From assembly GCF_000805335.1 (NCBI RefSeq), contig NZ_KN708638.1, positions 2,213,651 to 2,260,555 on the forward strand: a DNA stretch of 46,905 bases, written 5' to 3'. Numbering within the stretch: the first letter of the stretch is position 1; the number at the start of each line of letters is the position of its first letter. This DNA is from Streptomyces sp. CT34 (GTDB lineage: Bacteria; Actinomycetota; Actinomycetes; Streptomycetales; Streptomycetaceae). Made by a program: the position numbers and the translations under genes. The notes under the pieces are model-generated. The model did not search any database and had not been told where the DNA came from. It saw only the letters and a program-made list of their open reading frames with translations. This document shows, piece after piece, positions 17,385-26,122 of the stretch.

Positions 17385-17738
17385 TCAGCTGAAGGAGTCG
17401 CCGCAGGCGCAGGAGCCGGTGGCGTTCGGGTTGTCGATCGTGAAGCCCTGCTTCTCGATGGTGTCGACGAAGTCGATGGAGGCGCCGCCCAGGTAGGGCG
17501 CGCTCATCCGGTCGGTGACGACCTTGACGCCGTCGAAGTCCTTGACGACGTCGCCGTCGAGCGAGCGCTCGTCGAAGAAGAGCTGGTAACGCAGGCCGGA
17601 GCAGCCGCCGGGCTGGACCGCCACCCGCAGCGCGAGGTCGTCCCGACCTTCCTGCTCCAGCAGGCTCTTGACCTTCGACGCCGCCGCGTCGGACAGGATG
17701 ATGCCGTCGGTGACGGTGGTCTCGTCCTGAACGCTCAT
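17385..17738 (-). CDS. A-type iron-sulfur carrier (HesB/IscA/ErpA family)
   Basis: A 117-residue cytosolic protein that delivers Fe-S clusters to apo-enzymes. The three family cysteines are C46 in GGCSG and C110 and C112 in GSCACGDSF. The N-terminal extension of about 12 residues is typical of actinobacterial members. The ATG at 17738 has GGGAGAG upstream. It is divergent from nadA, whose product needs a 4Fe-4S cluster, and lies near the Rieske gene and the desulfurase fusion, so a role in maturing these is plausible. Confidence 0.93.
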   Translation of the reverse strand: MSVQDETTVTDGIILSDAAASKVKSLLEQEGRDDLALRVAVQPGGCSGLRYQLFFDERSLDGDVVKDFDGVKVVTDRMSAPYLGGASIDFVDTIEKQGFTIDNPNATGSCACGDSFS

Positions 17739-17911
17739 CTACATCTCTCCCGGGTTGTACGGACGGCTTGCCAGCGGTTGCCTACAGGTCCAACCGGCGG
17801 CTTCCCGGATTAATTCCGGCTGCGCGTGACGTGTTCTGCCTTTCTTCATGCTCGCACACCGGCGCGCGTACGCAGCCGGCCGCCCGCGGCCCCTGGGCCG
17901 GAGGGCTGATG

Positions 17912-17981
17912 CGTCACATCGACACTATGGCCATCGTCAAAGTGACGTGAAGCCGCTATGATAGATAGCGTCAAATAGACG
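17912..17981. promoter_or_regulatory. Promoter/operator region of nadA
   Basis: This stretch is strikingly AT-rich for the window. It holds three inverted repeats: CGTCAC/GTGACG (17912-17917 and 17942-17947), GCTAT-N5-ATAGC (17955-17969), and CGTC-N5-GACG (17969-17981). TATGAT at 17957-17962 is a good -10 candidate and lies inside the second repeat. The arrangement suggests repressor binding at the nadA promoter, perhaps by an NAD-responsive regulator; which one is not shown. Confidence 0.45.
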
Positions 17982-18031
17982 AAAAGGCCACGTGCCAAAG
18001 AGCTGTCCGCAGAGAAGAGAGGGTGCGTGTC

Positions 18032-19210
18032 GTGACCACCGCCCAGCCCCTGGACGTCCAGCCGACCCCGCTGGCGCTGCTCCTCCTCGGCCGCGAGGCC
18101 GACCCCAGGAGCGAGCGCGGCGTGGAGTGTCCCGGCGATCTGCCGGCCCCCTCCGACCCCGACCTCGTCGAGCGCGCCCGCGCGGCCAAGGCGAAGCTCG
18201 GGGACAAGGTCTTCGTCCTCGGGCACCACTACCAGCGCGACGAGGTCATCGAGTTCGCGGATGTGACCGGCGACTCCTTCAAGCTCGCGCGGGACGCCGC
18301 GGCCCGGCCGGACGCCGAGTACATCGTCTTCTGCGGTGTGCACTTCATGGCCGAGTCCGCGGACATCCTCACCGGCGACGGCCAGCAGGTGATCCTCCCC
18401 GACCTGGCCGCGGGCTGCTCGATGGCCGACATGGCCACCGCCGAGCAGGTCGCCGAGTGCTGGGACGTGCTGACCGAGGCGGGCATCGCCGAGCAGGTCG
18501 TGCCCGTCTCGTACATGAACTCCTCCGCGGACATCAAGGCGTTCACCGGCAAGCACGGCGGCACGATCTGCACCTCCTCGAACGCGAAGCGGGCGCTGGA
18601 CTGGGCCTTCACGCAGGGCTCGAAGGTCCTCTTCCTGCCGGACCAGCACCTGGGCCGCAACACCGCCGTACGGGACCTGGGCATGTCCCTGGACGACTGC
18701 GTGGTCTACAACCCGCACAAGCCGAACGGCGGGCTGACCGCCGACGAGCTGCGGGCCGCGAAGATGATCCTGTGGCGCGGCCACTGCTCGGTGCACGGCC
18801 GCTTCTCGCTGGACTCGGTCAACGACGTCCGCGAGCGCATCCCGGGCGTGAACGTCCTGGTCCACCCCGAGTGCAAGCACGAGGTCGTCGCGGCGGCGGA
18901 CCACGTCGGTTCGACGGAGTACATCATCAAGGCCCTGGAGGCCGCGCCCGCCGGTTCGAAGTGGGCGATCGGCACCGAGCTGAACCTCGTCCGCCGGCTG
19001 GCCAACCGCTTCGCCGCCGACGACAAGGAGATCGTCTTCCTCGACAAGACGGTCTGCTTCTGCTCGACCATGAACCGCATCGACCTGCCGCACCTGGTCT
19101 GGGCGCTGGAGTCCCTGGCGGACGGCAAGGTCGTCAACCGCATCCAGGTCGACAAGGAGACCGAGAGCTTCGCCAAGCTGGCGCTGGAGCGGATGCTGGC
19201 GCTGCCGTAG
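18032..19210 (+). CDS. nadA: Quinolinate synthase
   Basis: Condenses iminoaspartate with dihydroxyacetone phosphate to quinolinate in de novo NAD synthesis, using a 4Fe-4S cluster. The 392-residue protein has candidate cluster cysteines C101 (FCGVHFM), C281 (HPECKHE) and C342 or C344 (TVCFCSTMNRI), plus the GHHYQRDEV segment. The GTG at 18032 is preferred to the in-frame GTG at 18023 because it sits better behind the purine-rich AGAGAGGG and gives the usual N-terminus. nadB and nadC are not adjacent. Confidence 0.95.
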   Translation: MTTAQPLDVQPTPLALLLLGREADPRSERGVECPGDLPAPSDPDLVERARAAKAKLGDKVFVLGHHYQRDEVIEFADVTGDSFKLARDAAARPDAEYIVFCGVHFMAESADILTGDGQQVILPDLAAGCSMADMATAEQVAECWDVLTEAGIAEQVVPVSYMNSSADIKAFTGKHGGTICTSSNAKRALDWAFTQGSKVLFLPDQHLGRNTAVRDLGMSLDDCVVYNPHKPNGGLTADELRAAKMILWRGHCSVHGRFSLDSVNDVRERIPGVNVLVHPECKHEVVAAADHVGSTEYIIKALEAAPAGSKWAIGTELNLVRRLANRFAADDKEIVFLDKTVCFCSTMNRIDLPHLVWALESLADGKVVNRIQVDKETESFAKLALERMLALP

Positions 19211-19244
19211 CCGGCCGGGCAGCCCCCTCCGAGGACCGGTCCGG

Positions 19245-20336
19245 TCAGTCCGTCCCGACCCACTGCCGGGACGGGCCGACCGTGATGCGGTGGGCGGCCC
19301 GCGGCGGGCTGCCGTCCGCGAGCCAGTCGCGGTAGGCCGCCGAGACCTCGTCCCACAGGCGGCGCGGGCCGAACTGCTCGGTCTCGTACGTCTCGTGGCC
19401 GGGGACGTACTCGACGGTGGCCCAGGACGTGCGGGCGTCGTCGAAGAGCCAGTAGGTGGCCTCGTCGCTGCCGTCGTCGGCGGGGTACAGGAGCGGCCAG
19501 GCGTCCCGTACGCGCAGGCCGACGGCGAAGCGGGCGTCGAGGTCGTGCTCCAGGACGCGGGGGTCGATGGCGGTGCGCGCGGTGTCGCCCCGCTCGCCGT
19601 GGTACCAGTCCTCGATGCGGCCGTACGAACGGCGTTGCTGACGGGCCCACATGAAGGCCGGACGGCCCGAGAAGCCGCCGGTCGCCTCGCCGTCGTGGAC
19701 GGTGAGGGTGGCGAAGGAATAGGAGTGGAACGAGGAGCCCCACGGGGTGAGGATCGTTCCCTCGTCGACGGTCTGGGCCACCCAGGCGTAGGGGATGTCG
19801 CGGACCGTGCAGGTGGCGATGACCCGGTCGTAGCGGGCCCGTTCGGGGACGCCGGCGAGGCCGTCGCCGCAGACCATGTACGGGCGCAGACCGGCCCGTT
19901 GGAGGTTGCGGCGGGCGATGTCGTACAGGGCCTTGTCGGTCTCGACGGTGGTCGTGCGGTCCTCGCCGAGGCGGTGCGCGAGCCATGCGGCGTGGTAGCC
20001 GGTGCCGGTCCCGATCTCCAGTACCGCGTCCCCATCCTGGACGATGTCGTCCATGGTGAGCATCAGGGAGGGCATGGAGGTCGAGCAGGTGGGGAAGTCG
20101 ACCTGTCCGTCGTCCCGCTGCTCACCGTCGTTGTGCTGGGTGATCAGCGGCAGGTCCGCGTAGACCATGCGACGCCACTCGTTCTCGTCGCGGGAACGGG
20201 AGACGGTGCGGCCCGCCACTTCGAAGGTGTCGGGAACGAAGTGGGCGCGGTCGACGGCGGCGACGGTCGACGCCCAATCCGGCGTCAGGGCGCCCTTGTT
20301 GCGCAGGATCTCCAGGAGCCGGCTCGGCGAGGACAT
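19245..20336 (-). CDS. Protein-isoaspartate methyltransferase homologue of the RiPP-associated type
   Basis: A 363-residue SAM-dependent methyltransferase. The Rossmann domain has motif I VLEIGTGTGYHAAW (about 105-118), preceded by TCSTSMPSLM (83-92), matching the active-site segment of PIMT enzymes. A second domain (about 230-363) ending in RITVGPSRQW is absent from housekeeping PIMT (about 210 residues). It is typical of the methyltransferases in lanthipeptide, graspetide and imiditide pathways, which methylate a precursor Asp to drive aspartimide formation. The ATG at 20336 lies 14 bases after the stop of a 37-residue Asp-Gly-rich peptide gene. The likely substrate is that peptide. No cyclase is nearby. 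A repair function is the alternative. Confidence 0.85.
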   Translation of the reverse strand: MSSPSRLLEILRNKGALTPDWASTVAAVDRAHFVPDTFEVAGRTVSRSRDENEWRRMVYADLPLITQHNDGEQRDDGQVDFPTCSTSMPSLMLTMDDIVQDGDAVLEIGTGTGYHAAWLAHRLGEDRTTTVETDKALYDIARRNLQRAGLRPYMVCGDGLAGVPERARYDRVIATCTVRDIPYAWVAQTVDEGTILTPWGSSFHSYSFATLTVHDGEATGGFSGRPAFMWARQQRRSYGRIEDWYHGERGDTARTAIDPRVLEHDLDARFAVGLRVRDAWPLLYPADDGSDEATYWLFDDARTSWATVEYVPGHETYETEQFGPRRLWDEVSAAYRDWLADGSPPRAAHRITVGPSRQWVGTD

Positions 20337-20350
20337 GGCGGACCGCCCGG

Positions 20351-20464
20351 CTACTTCTTCTTGGGCGGGTCGCTCACCGGCTTGTTCCACTGGCCGTCGG
20401 ACTCTTTCGGGCTCTGCCGCTTGTCGCCGTCCCGGCCGTCCCTGCCGTCTCCGTGCTTACCCAT
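20351..20464 (-). CDS. Candidate 37-residue RiPP precursor rich in Asp-Gly
   Basis: The peptide starts MGKHGDGRDGRDGDK, continues through ESDGQW, and ends SDPPKKK. It holds four Asp-Gly pairs, the dipeptide most prone to aspartimide formation, in a very hydrophilic and basic chain without cysteine. The ATG at 20464 has AAGGGGG 6 bases upstream. A promoter at 20554-20582 puts the transcript start downstream of the longer in-frame ATG at 20572, which supports the short form. MGKHG resembles the segment after the leader of some ATP-grasp RiPP precursors (from memory). It is followed 14 bases later by the PIMT homologue. Function is inferred from context. Confidence 0.7.
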   Translation of the reverse strand: MGKHGDGRDGRDGDKRQSPKESDGQWNKPVSDPPKKK

Positions 20465-20553
20465 GAAGTCCCCCTTCCGGGATGCGGATGCCTCCCGCGA
20501 CGGCGGTACCCGGTGGCCGGGATCGCTAACCACGGGGCCGCGGGGCGGCGGAG

Positions 20554-20582
20554 ATTCCTGGCCAGGGGTCATGTGATGTCAA
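20554..20582 (-). promoter_or_regulatory. Promoter of the peptide-methyltransferase pair
   Basis: On the minus strand, TTGACA (20582-20577) is followed by a 17-base spacer and AGGAAT (20559-20554). The -35 box is a perfect consensus match, unusual in this DNA. Expected start is near 20547, about 83 bases before the peptide ATG. Confidence 0.6.
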
Positions 20583-20632
20583 CTGCCCCGGGGGTTCACC
20601 GGTTACCCGGCGGCCCCGCATCCGGGAACGAC

Positions 20633-20669
20633 GAGCCCCCGCGGCCTCGCTCGAAGGCGGCGGGGGCTC
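20633..20669. terminator. Terminator after the RND transporter gene
   Basis: GAGCCCCCGC (20633-20642) pairs with GCGGGGGCTC (20660-20669), with further pairing inward. It lies 33 bases past the transporter stop and insulates the peptide promoter from read-through. Confidence 0.75.
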
Positions 20670-20701
20670 GGTGCGCGCCGGTCGTCAGCGGGCCGGGGGC
20701 G

Positions 20702-23700
20702 TCACACCCCGGCCGGCTCCGGCTGCCGGTCGGTGTCGGCGGGCGCCGGCGGGGTGCCGTCCTGCGCCGCCCGCTTCGCCGCCTTCTTCTTCGCCCGGTG
20801 CTCCTTGCGGAGTTCGATCACCGCGTAGAGCGTCGGGACGAGGAGGAGGGTGAGGAGGGTGGAGGTGATCAGGCCGCCGATGACCACGACCGCCAGCGGC
20901 TGGGAGATGAAGCCGCCGTCGCCGGTGAGGGACATCGCCATCGGGAGCAGCGCCGTGATCGTCGCCAGCGCCGTCATCAGGATGGGGCGGAGGCGGTGCC
21001 GGCCGCCCTCGACGACGGCCTCGACGACGCCGTGACCCTGCGCGCGGTACTGGTTGATCAGGTCGATCAGCACGATGGCGTTGGTGACCACGATGCCGAT
21101 GAGCATCAGCATGCCGATCATCGCCGGGACGCCGAGCGGGGTGCCGGTGGCGACCAGCAGGCCGATCGCGCCGGTGGCCGCGAACGGGATCGAGATCAGC
21201 AGGATCAGCGGCTGGACGATGGACCTGAAGGTGCCCACCAGCAGCATGAAGACGATCGCGATGGCCGCGAGCATGGCCAGGCCGAGCGAGGAGAAGGCGT
21301 CGCTCTGGTCCTGCGAGACGCCGCCGATGGTCGCGGTGGCGCCGGACGGCAGCTTCAGGCTCTTGATCCTGCTCTGGAGCTGGGTGGAGACCGCGCCGGT
21401 GTTGTCGCCGGTGGGCTTGGCGGTGACGGTCGCCGAGCGGGCACCGTCGATGCGGGTCAGCTGGACGGGACCGGGGACGGTCCTGACGGTGGCGAGGTCG
21501 CCCAGCTTCGCCGTCCCGGCCGGCGTCGGGATCGGCAGATCCTTCAACTGGGCCTCGGTGGTGGCCGGGTGGGCCGACTTGATCACCACATCGCGCTCGG
21601 TGTCGTCCAGGACGGCCTTGCCGCTGGGCGTGCCGCCGACCGCCTGGGCGACGGCCGCGCCGAGGGTGGTCTGGTTGTAACCGGCCGCGGCGGCCTTGCC
21701 GTTGGGCGTGACGGAGATCCGCGGCACGCTCTGCGAGAGGTCGCTCTGGACGTCGGTGACGTGGTCGAGGCCCGCGACGGCCTTGCGGACCTGCTCACTG
21801 GCCTGCTTCAGGACGGCGGGGTCGCCGGCCTTGACGACCACGCTCAGGTTCTGGTTGCCGAAGCCGCCGCCGCCCGCGGTGACGGTGGTGTCGCCGATGG
21901 ACGGGCCGAGCTCGGCGAGGCCGGTCCGCAGCGCGTCGGTGACCTTGGCGGAGTCCGCGGTGTCCGTCAACTTGACCTGGTAACCGGCCTGGTTGGCGCC
22001 GGTGCCGCCGCCGAAGGCCGCCATCATGCCGGACGAGCCGACGGTGACCTGGTAGTCCTTGACGCCCTTGGTGCCGGCGAGCAGCCGCTCGACCTTCTTG
22101 GCCTGGGTGTCGGCCGCGCCCAGGCTCGTGCCGGGCTTGAGCTGCTGCTTGATGCTGAGGGTGTCCTGCTTGCCCTGGTCGAAGAAGTTGGTCTTCAGCA
22201 GCGGGCCCATGGCGAAGGTGCCGACGAGGATCACCACGGCGATCAGCAGGCTGGTGAAGCGGCGGCGGGTGGCGAAGCGCAGGACCGGGACGTACAGCCG
22301 CTGGAGCGGGCTGCGGGTCTCCTTCTCCTCGGCCGCCCGGCGCAGTTCCTCGGGGTCGGTGCCCTCGGGGATCCGGGGAGCGCGCAGGAACCAGTACGAG
22401 AGGACCGGCACCACGGTCAGGGAGACCAGCAGCGAGGACAGCAGCGCGACGGTGACGGTGATGGAGAAGGAGCCGAAGAGGGCGCCGACCATGCCGCCGA
22501 CCACACCGATCGGGAGGAAGACCGCGACGGTGGTGAGGGTGGAGGAGGTGATCGCGCCGGAGACCTCCTTGACGGCGGTGAGGATGGCCTCGCGGCGCTC
22601 CTCGCCGTAGCCCAGGTGCCGCTTGATGTTCTCCAGGACGACGATCGAGTCGTCGACGACGCGGCCGATCGCGATGGTCAGCGCGCCGAGGGTGAGCATG
22701 TTGAGGGAGAGGTTCCCGGTCCACAGCACGATCAGCGTGATGACCACGGACAGCGGGATGGAGACCGCGGTGACCAGGGTCGAGCGCAGGCTGAGCAGGA
22801 AGACCAGGATCACGATCACGGCCATGGCCAGGCCGAGCAGGCCCTCGGTGGTCAGCGACTCGATGGACTTGGAGACCTGCGGGCCCTGGTCGGAGGCGAT
22901 GGTGACGCTGGTGCCCGTGCCGAGGTCCTGGCGGATCTTGCTCAGCCTGCCCTTGACCGCGTCGGAGATGGCGACGGCGCTGCCGTCCTGGTTCATCGTC
23001 ACGCTGACGGAGAGGCTGGGCCGGCCGTCGGTGCGGGTGATGGAGGTCGGGGTGGCCGAGGTCTCCTGGACGCCGGCGACGTCACCGAGCCGGACCGCCC
23101 TGCCGCCCTGGCCGCCGGCCGTGCCGCCCGCGCCGGCGGACGGGGTGACCATCAGGTCCCTGATCTGCCGGACGGAGGTGAACCCGGCGCCGACCTGGAC
23201 CGTCCTGCTCTGCCCGTTCTCGGCGAACGCGCCGGCCGGCACCGACGTACCGCCGGCCTGGAGGGCCTGGCCGAGCGCCGCGGGGTTCAGCCCGGCGGCG
23301 GCGAGCTTCTGGTTGTCGGGGGTGACCGCGACGATCCGGTCCTGGACACCGCTGACGTTGACCTGGCCGACCCCGTCGATGTTCTTCAGGTCCGGGACGA
23401 CGCTGCGGTTGAGCTGGTCGGCGAGGGTCTGCTGGTCCTTCGACGAGGAGGAGACGGCGAGGACGACGGTGGGCAGGTCGTCGGTACCGCCCGACACCAC
23501 CTGCGGGTCGACGTCCTTGGGCAGCTTCGCGCGGGCCCGGTTGACGGCCTGCTGGACGTCGGCGACCAGGGTCTTGGAGTCGTTGCCGTAGTCGAACTGC
23601 GCCATGACGACGCCGGAGCCCTCGCTCGACGTCGAGGTGACGCTCTTGATGCCGTTGACCGCCTGGATGCCGTTCTCCAGCGGCTCGATCACCTGCTTCT

Positions 23701-23881
23701 CGACGACATCGGGCGACGCACCCTGGTAGGGCGCGACCACGGACACCATCGGCAGGTCGATGGACGGCAGGAGCTGCTGTTTGAGCTGCGGGATCGCGAT
23801 GGCGCCGAAGGCGATCGCGACGATCGACATCAGCGCTATCAGGCCCCGTTGTACGAGGCTGATTCGGGACAGCCAGGACAT
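20702..23881 (-). CDS. RND-superfamily efflux transporter (AcrB/HAE type)
   Basis: A 1059-residue inner-membrane proton antiporter. It has the RND plan: helix 1 (about 12-30), a first large periplasmic-type loop, helices 2-6 including GRVVDDSIVVLENIK, a repeat helix 7 near 545, a second large loop, then helices 8-12. The N-terminal LVQRGLIALMSIV and DLPMVSVVAPYQGASPDVVE are typical of the family. The tail after about 1020 is Lys/Ala-rich. No membrane-fusion protein or outer-membrane channel is adjacent, as expected for a Gram-positive. The divergent-free gap of 195 bases to the regulator gene could hold its own promoter. The substrate is unknown. Confidence 0.93.
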   Translation of the reverse strand: MSWLSRISLVQRGLIALMSIVAIAFGAIAIPQLKQQLLPSIDLPMVSVVAPYQGASPDVVEKQVIEPLENGIQAVNGIKSVTSTSSEGSGVVMAQFDYGNDSKTLVADVQQAVNRARAKLPKDVDPQVVSGGTDDLPTVVLAVSSSSKDQQTLADQLNRSVVPDLKNIDGVGQVNVSGVQDRIVAVTPDNQKLAAAGLNPAALGQALQAGGTSVPAGAFAENGQSRTVQVGAGFTSVRQIRDLMVTPSAGAGGTAGGQGGRAVRLGDVAGVQETSATPTSITRTDGRPSLSVSVTMNQDGSAVAISDAVKGRLSKIRQDLGTGTSVTIASDQGPQVSKSIESLTTEGLLGLAMAVIVILVFLLSLRSTLVTAVSIPLSVVITLIVLWTGNLSLNMLTLGALTIAIGRVVDDSIVVLENIKRHLGYGEERREAILTAVKEVSGAITSSTLTTVAVFLPIGVVGGMVGALFGSFSITVTVALLSSLLVSLTVVPVLSYWFLRAPRIPEGTDPEELRRAAEEKETRSPLQRLYVPVLRFATRRRFTSLLIAVVILVGTFAMGPLLKTNFFDQGKQDTLSIKQQLKPGTSLGAADTQAKKVERLLAGTKGVKDYQVTVGSSGMMAAFGGGTGANQAGYQVKLTDTADSAKVTDALRTGLAELGPSIGDTTVTAGGGGFGNQNLSVVVKAGDPAVLKQASEQVRKAVAGLDHVTDVQSDLSQSVPRISVTPNGKAAAAGYNQTTLGAAVAQAVGGTPSGKAVLDDTERDVVIKSAHPATTEAQLKDLPIPTPAGTAKLGDLATVRTVPGPVQLTRIDGARSATVTAKPTGDNTGAVSTQLQSRIKSLKLPSGATATIGGVSQDQSDAFSSLGLAMLAAIAIVFMLLVGTFRSIVQPLILLISIPFAATGAIGLLVATGTPLGVPAMIGMLMLIGIVVTNAIVLIDLINQYRAQGHGVVEAVVEGGRHRLRPILMTALATITALLPMAMSLTGDGGFISQPLAVVVIGGLITSTLLTLLLVPTLYAVIELRKEHRAKKKAAKRAAQDGTPPAPADTDRQPEPAGV

Positions 23882-24076
23882 GGGTGCGGTCTCTCTCTTC
23901 TGTTCAGAAAGGTCCGGGGAGGTCGGACGACGTCGGCCGGGGCCCTAGCGGACCCGCGGGAAGGGCCGGCACCGGCCCACCTACACCCTCCGCCACGGCA
24001 GGGCCGGTTTTCCTCGCTCGCAAGTCGGTTTCCGGTCAGCGGCCGTACCGCGTTCGGAGTACGGACCGCTCCACCC

Positions 24077-24763
24077 TCACTGCACCCGTGGGCGTACGAG
24101 TCCCGATTCGTAGGCGATGACCACCAGCTGCGCGCGGTCGCGGGCGCCGAGCTTGGCCATCGCGCGGTTGACATGCGTCTTGACGGTGAGCGGGCTGACT
24201 TCCAGCTGCTCGGCGATCTCGTCGTTGGACAGCCCGCCGGCCACCAGGACCAGCACCTCGCGCTCGCGCCCGGTGAGCGTGGCCAGCCGCTCGGAACCCG
24301 GCCCAGCGGGGCCCTCCCCGCCCGAACTGTCGCCCTGCGCGAGGAACTTGGCGATCAGGCCCTTGGTCGCCGCGGGCGACAGCAGCGCCTCCCCGGCCGC
24401 CGCGACCCGGATCGCGCCCAGCATCTCGTCCGGTTCGGCACCCTTGCCGAGGAAGCCGCTGGCCCCGGCCCGCAGCGACTGGACGACGTAGTCGTCGACC
24501 TCGAAGGTGGTCAGGATGACCACCCGGACACCGGTCAGCTCCGGGTCCTGGCTGATCATGCGGGTGGCGGCCAGGCCGTCGGTGCCGGGCATCCGGATGT
24601 CCATCAGGACGACGTCGGGGCGCGCCGCGCGCGTCAGCTCGTACGCCTGCGCCCCGTCGGACGCCTCCCCCACCACCGTCATGTCCGGCTCGGAGTCGAC
24701 CAGGATGCGGAACGCGCTGCGCAGCAGCGTCTGGTCGTCGGCCAGCAGCACCTTGATCGTCAT
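24077..24763 (-). CDS. Response regulator, NarL/FixJ family
   Basis: A 228-residue DNA-binding regulator. The receiver has the acidic pair D9-D10, phosphoryl acceptor D55 in LMDIRMPG, LTTF for the Thr position and K at SGFLGKG. A LuxR-type helix-turn-helix follows (about 163-220) with LTGREREVLVLVAGGLSNDEIAEQL. The gene starts 16 bases after the kinase stop, so the two form an operon. The RND transporter gene lies downstream on the same strand and is the obvious candidate target. Confidence 0.95.
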   Translation of the reverse strand: MTIKVLLADDQTLLRSAFRILVDSEPDMTVVGEASDGAQAYELTRAARPDVVLMDIRMPGTDGLAATRMISQDPELTGVRVVILTTFEVDDYVVQSLRAGASGFLGKGAEPDEMLGAIRVAAAGEALLSPAATKGLIAKFLAQGDSSGGEGPAGPGSERLATLTGREREVLVLVAGGLSNDEIAEQLEVSPLTVKTHVNRAMAKLGARDRAQLVVIAYESGLVRPRVQ

Positions 24764-24779
24764 CTCGTCGCCCCCGTGG

Positions 24780-26114
24780 TCAGGTCGTCTCGCCGGCGCG
24801 GGCGCCGTTCAGTGGCAGGGTGACCCGCACCTGGAAGCCGCCGGTCGGGCGCGGCCCGGTGACGACCGTGCCGCGCAGCGCGGAGACCCGCTCGCGCATC
24901 CCGATCAGACCATGGCCGCCGCCGCTGCCGTGCGGCGCCCCCTCCTGGCCCGCGCCGCCGGTGCCGTCGTCGCGGACGGTCACGGTCAGCGCGGTCTCCG
25001 ACCGGACGATCCGCACCGCGGCGCGGGCGCCGTCGCCGGCGTGCTTGCGGACGTTGGTCAGCGCCTCCTGGACGACCCGGTAGGCGGTGAGGTCGACGGA
25101 GGCGGGCAGCGGCTGCGGGGCGGCCGGCCGCTCCAGGTCCACGGGGAGCCCGGCGCGGACGAAGCCGTCGATCAGCTGGTCCAGGACACCGAGGCCCGGC
25201 GCGGGCTCGGTCGGCGCCCTGGGGTCGTCGGACTGGCGCAGCAGGCCGACCGTGGCGCGCAGTTCCTCCAGCGCCGAGCGGGACGCCTCGCGGACATGGG
25301 CGAGGGCCTGCTTGGCCTGGTCGGGGCGGTTGTCCATGACGTGCGAGGCGACCCCGGCCTGGACGTTGACCAGGGCGATGTGGTGGGCGACGACGTCGTG
25401 CAGCTCCCGGGCGATGCGCAGCCGCTCCTCGGCGACCCGGCGGCGGGCCTCCTCCTCGCGGGTGCGCTCGGCGCGTTCGGCGCGCTCGCGGATGGCATCC
25501 ACGTATGCCCGCCGGCTGCGGACCGCGTCGCCGGCCGCCGCCGCCATGCCCGTCCAGGCGAAGATCGCGAGGTTCTCCTGGGCGTACCAGGGCCGGTGCC
25601 CGAAGAACATCGCGGCGGCGGTCAGCACGACGACGGTCAGCGCGCCGACCCGCCAGGTGGTGGGCCGGTCGGTCCGGGACGCCAGGGTGAACAGCGCGAT
25701 CACCGCGGAACCGGCCACCGGGGCGCGCGGGTCGCCGGACTGCGCGAGGAGTTCGACGACGGTCAGCCCGCAGGTCGCGGCCAGGACCGTACGGGGCATC
25801 CGGCGGCGCAGCACCAGCGCACCGGAGGCGAGGGCGGCCAGCACCACGGTGGTGGCCGTCAGGTGGCGCAGGCCGAGGCGGGGGATGTGCGGGCCGTGCG
25901 CCCCGTGCGGCGCGGCCACCGCACCGCACAGGATCGCCGCGAACGCCACCACCGCCACCGCGGCGTCGACCGCGAGGGCGTGCGTCCGGTGCCACTGGCG
26001 CAGCCGCGCGACCCGGGTCGCGTCCGGGGTGCCGCCCGCCGTACGGCACCGCGCCGAGCTGCCGCTCGGGGCGGTTCGTTCCGGGGTGGTGGTGGGCGAC
26101 GGGCGGGCGGTCAC
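24780..26114 (-). CDS. Sensor histidine kinase (HisKA_3 type)
   Basis: A 444-residue membrane kinase. After a polar N-terminus, about five hydrophobic segments lie between residues 47 and 195. A charged coiled region (205-232) leads to the phosphorylated H239 in RELHDVVAHH. The ATPase domain shows DDGTGGAG and GGHGLIGMRERV near the C-terminus. The GTG at 26114 has no Shine-Dalgarno sequence, but TACCGT lies 8 bases upstream, so the mRNA is probably leaderless. No extracellular sensing domain is present; the signal is probably sensed in or near the membrane. Confidence 0.93.
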   Translation of the reverse strand: MTARPSPTTTPERTAPSGSSARCRTAGGTPDATRVARLRQWHRTHALAVDAAVAVVAFAAILCGAVAAPHGAHGPHIPRLGLRHLTATTVVLAALASGALVLRRRMPRTVLAATCGLTVVELLAQSGDPRAPVAGSAVIALFTLASRTDRPTTWRVGALTVVVLTAAAMFFGHRPWYAQENLAIFAWTGMAAAAGDAVRSRRAYVDAIRERAERAERTREEEARRRVAEERLRIARELHDVVAHHIALVNVQAGVASHVMDNRPDQAKQALAHVREASRSALEELRATVGLLRQSDDPRAPTEPAPGLGVLDQLIDGFVRAGLPVDLERPAAPQPLPASVDLTAYRVVQEALTNVRKHAGDGARAAVRIVRSETALTVTVRDDGTGGAGQEGAPHGSGGGHGLIGMRERVSALRGTVVTGPRPTGGFQVRVTLPLNGARAGETT

Positions 26115-26122
26115 AGGAGGAA

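Noticed and set aside
17909..17950. A 13-residue upstream ORF (MRHIDTMAIVKVT) before nadA with GGAGGG in front
   Set aside because: The spacing from GGAGGG is short and the ORF lies upstream of the best -10 candidate, so it would not be in the nadA transcript. It may be chance.
20465..20572. N-terminal extension of the Asp-Gly peptide to the ATG at 20572
   Set aside because: The promoter at 20554-20582 places the transcript start downstream of that ATG, and the internal ATG at 20464 has a much better ribosome site.
20453..24823. A 1456-codon open frame on the plus strand
   Set aside because: It lies antisense to the RND transporter and response regulator, whose motifs are clear. Long antisense frames are expected in very GC-rich coding DNA, and its Arg/Asp/Gly-rich translation matches no family.
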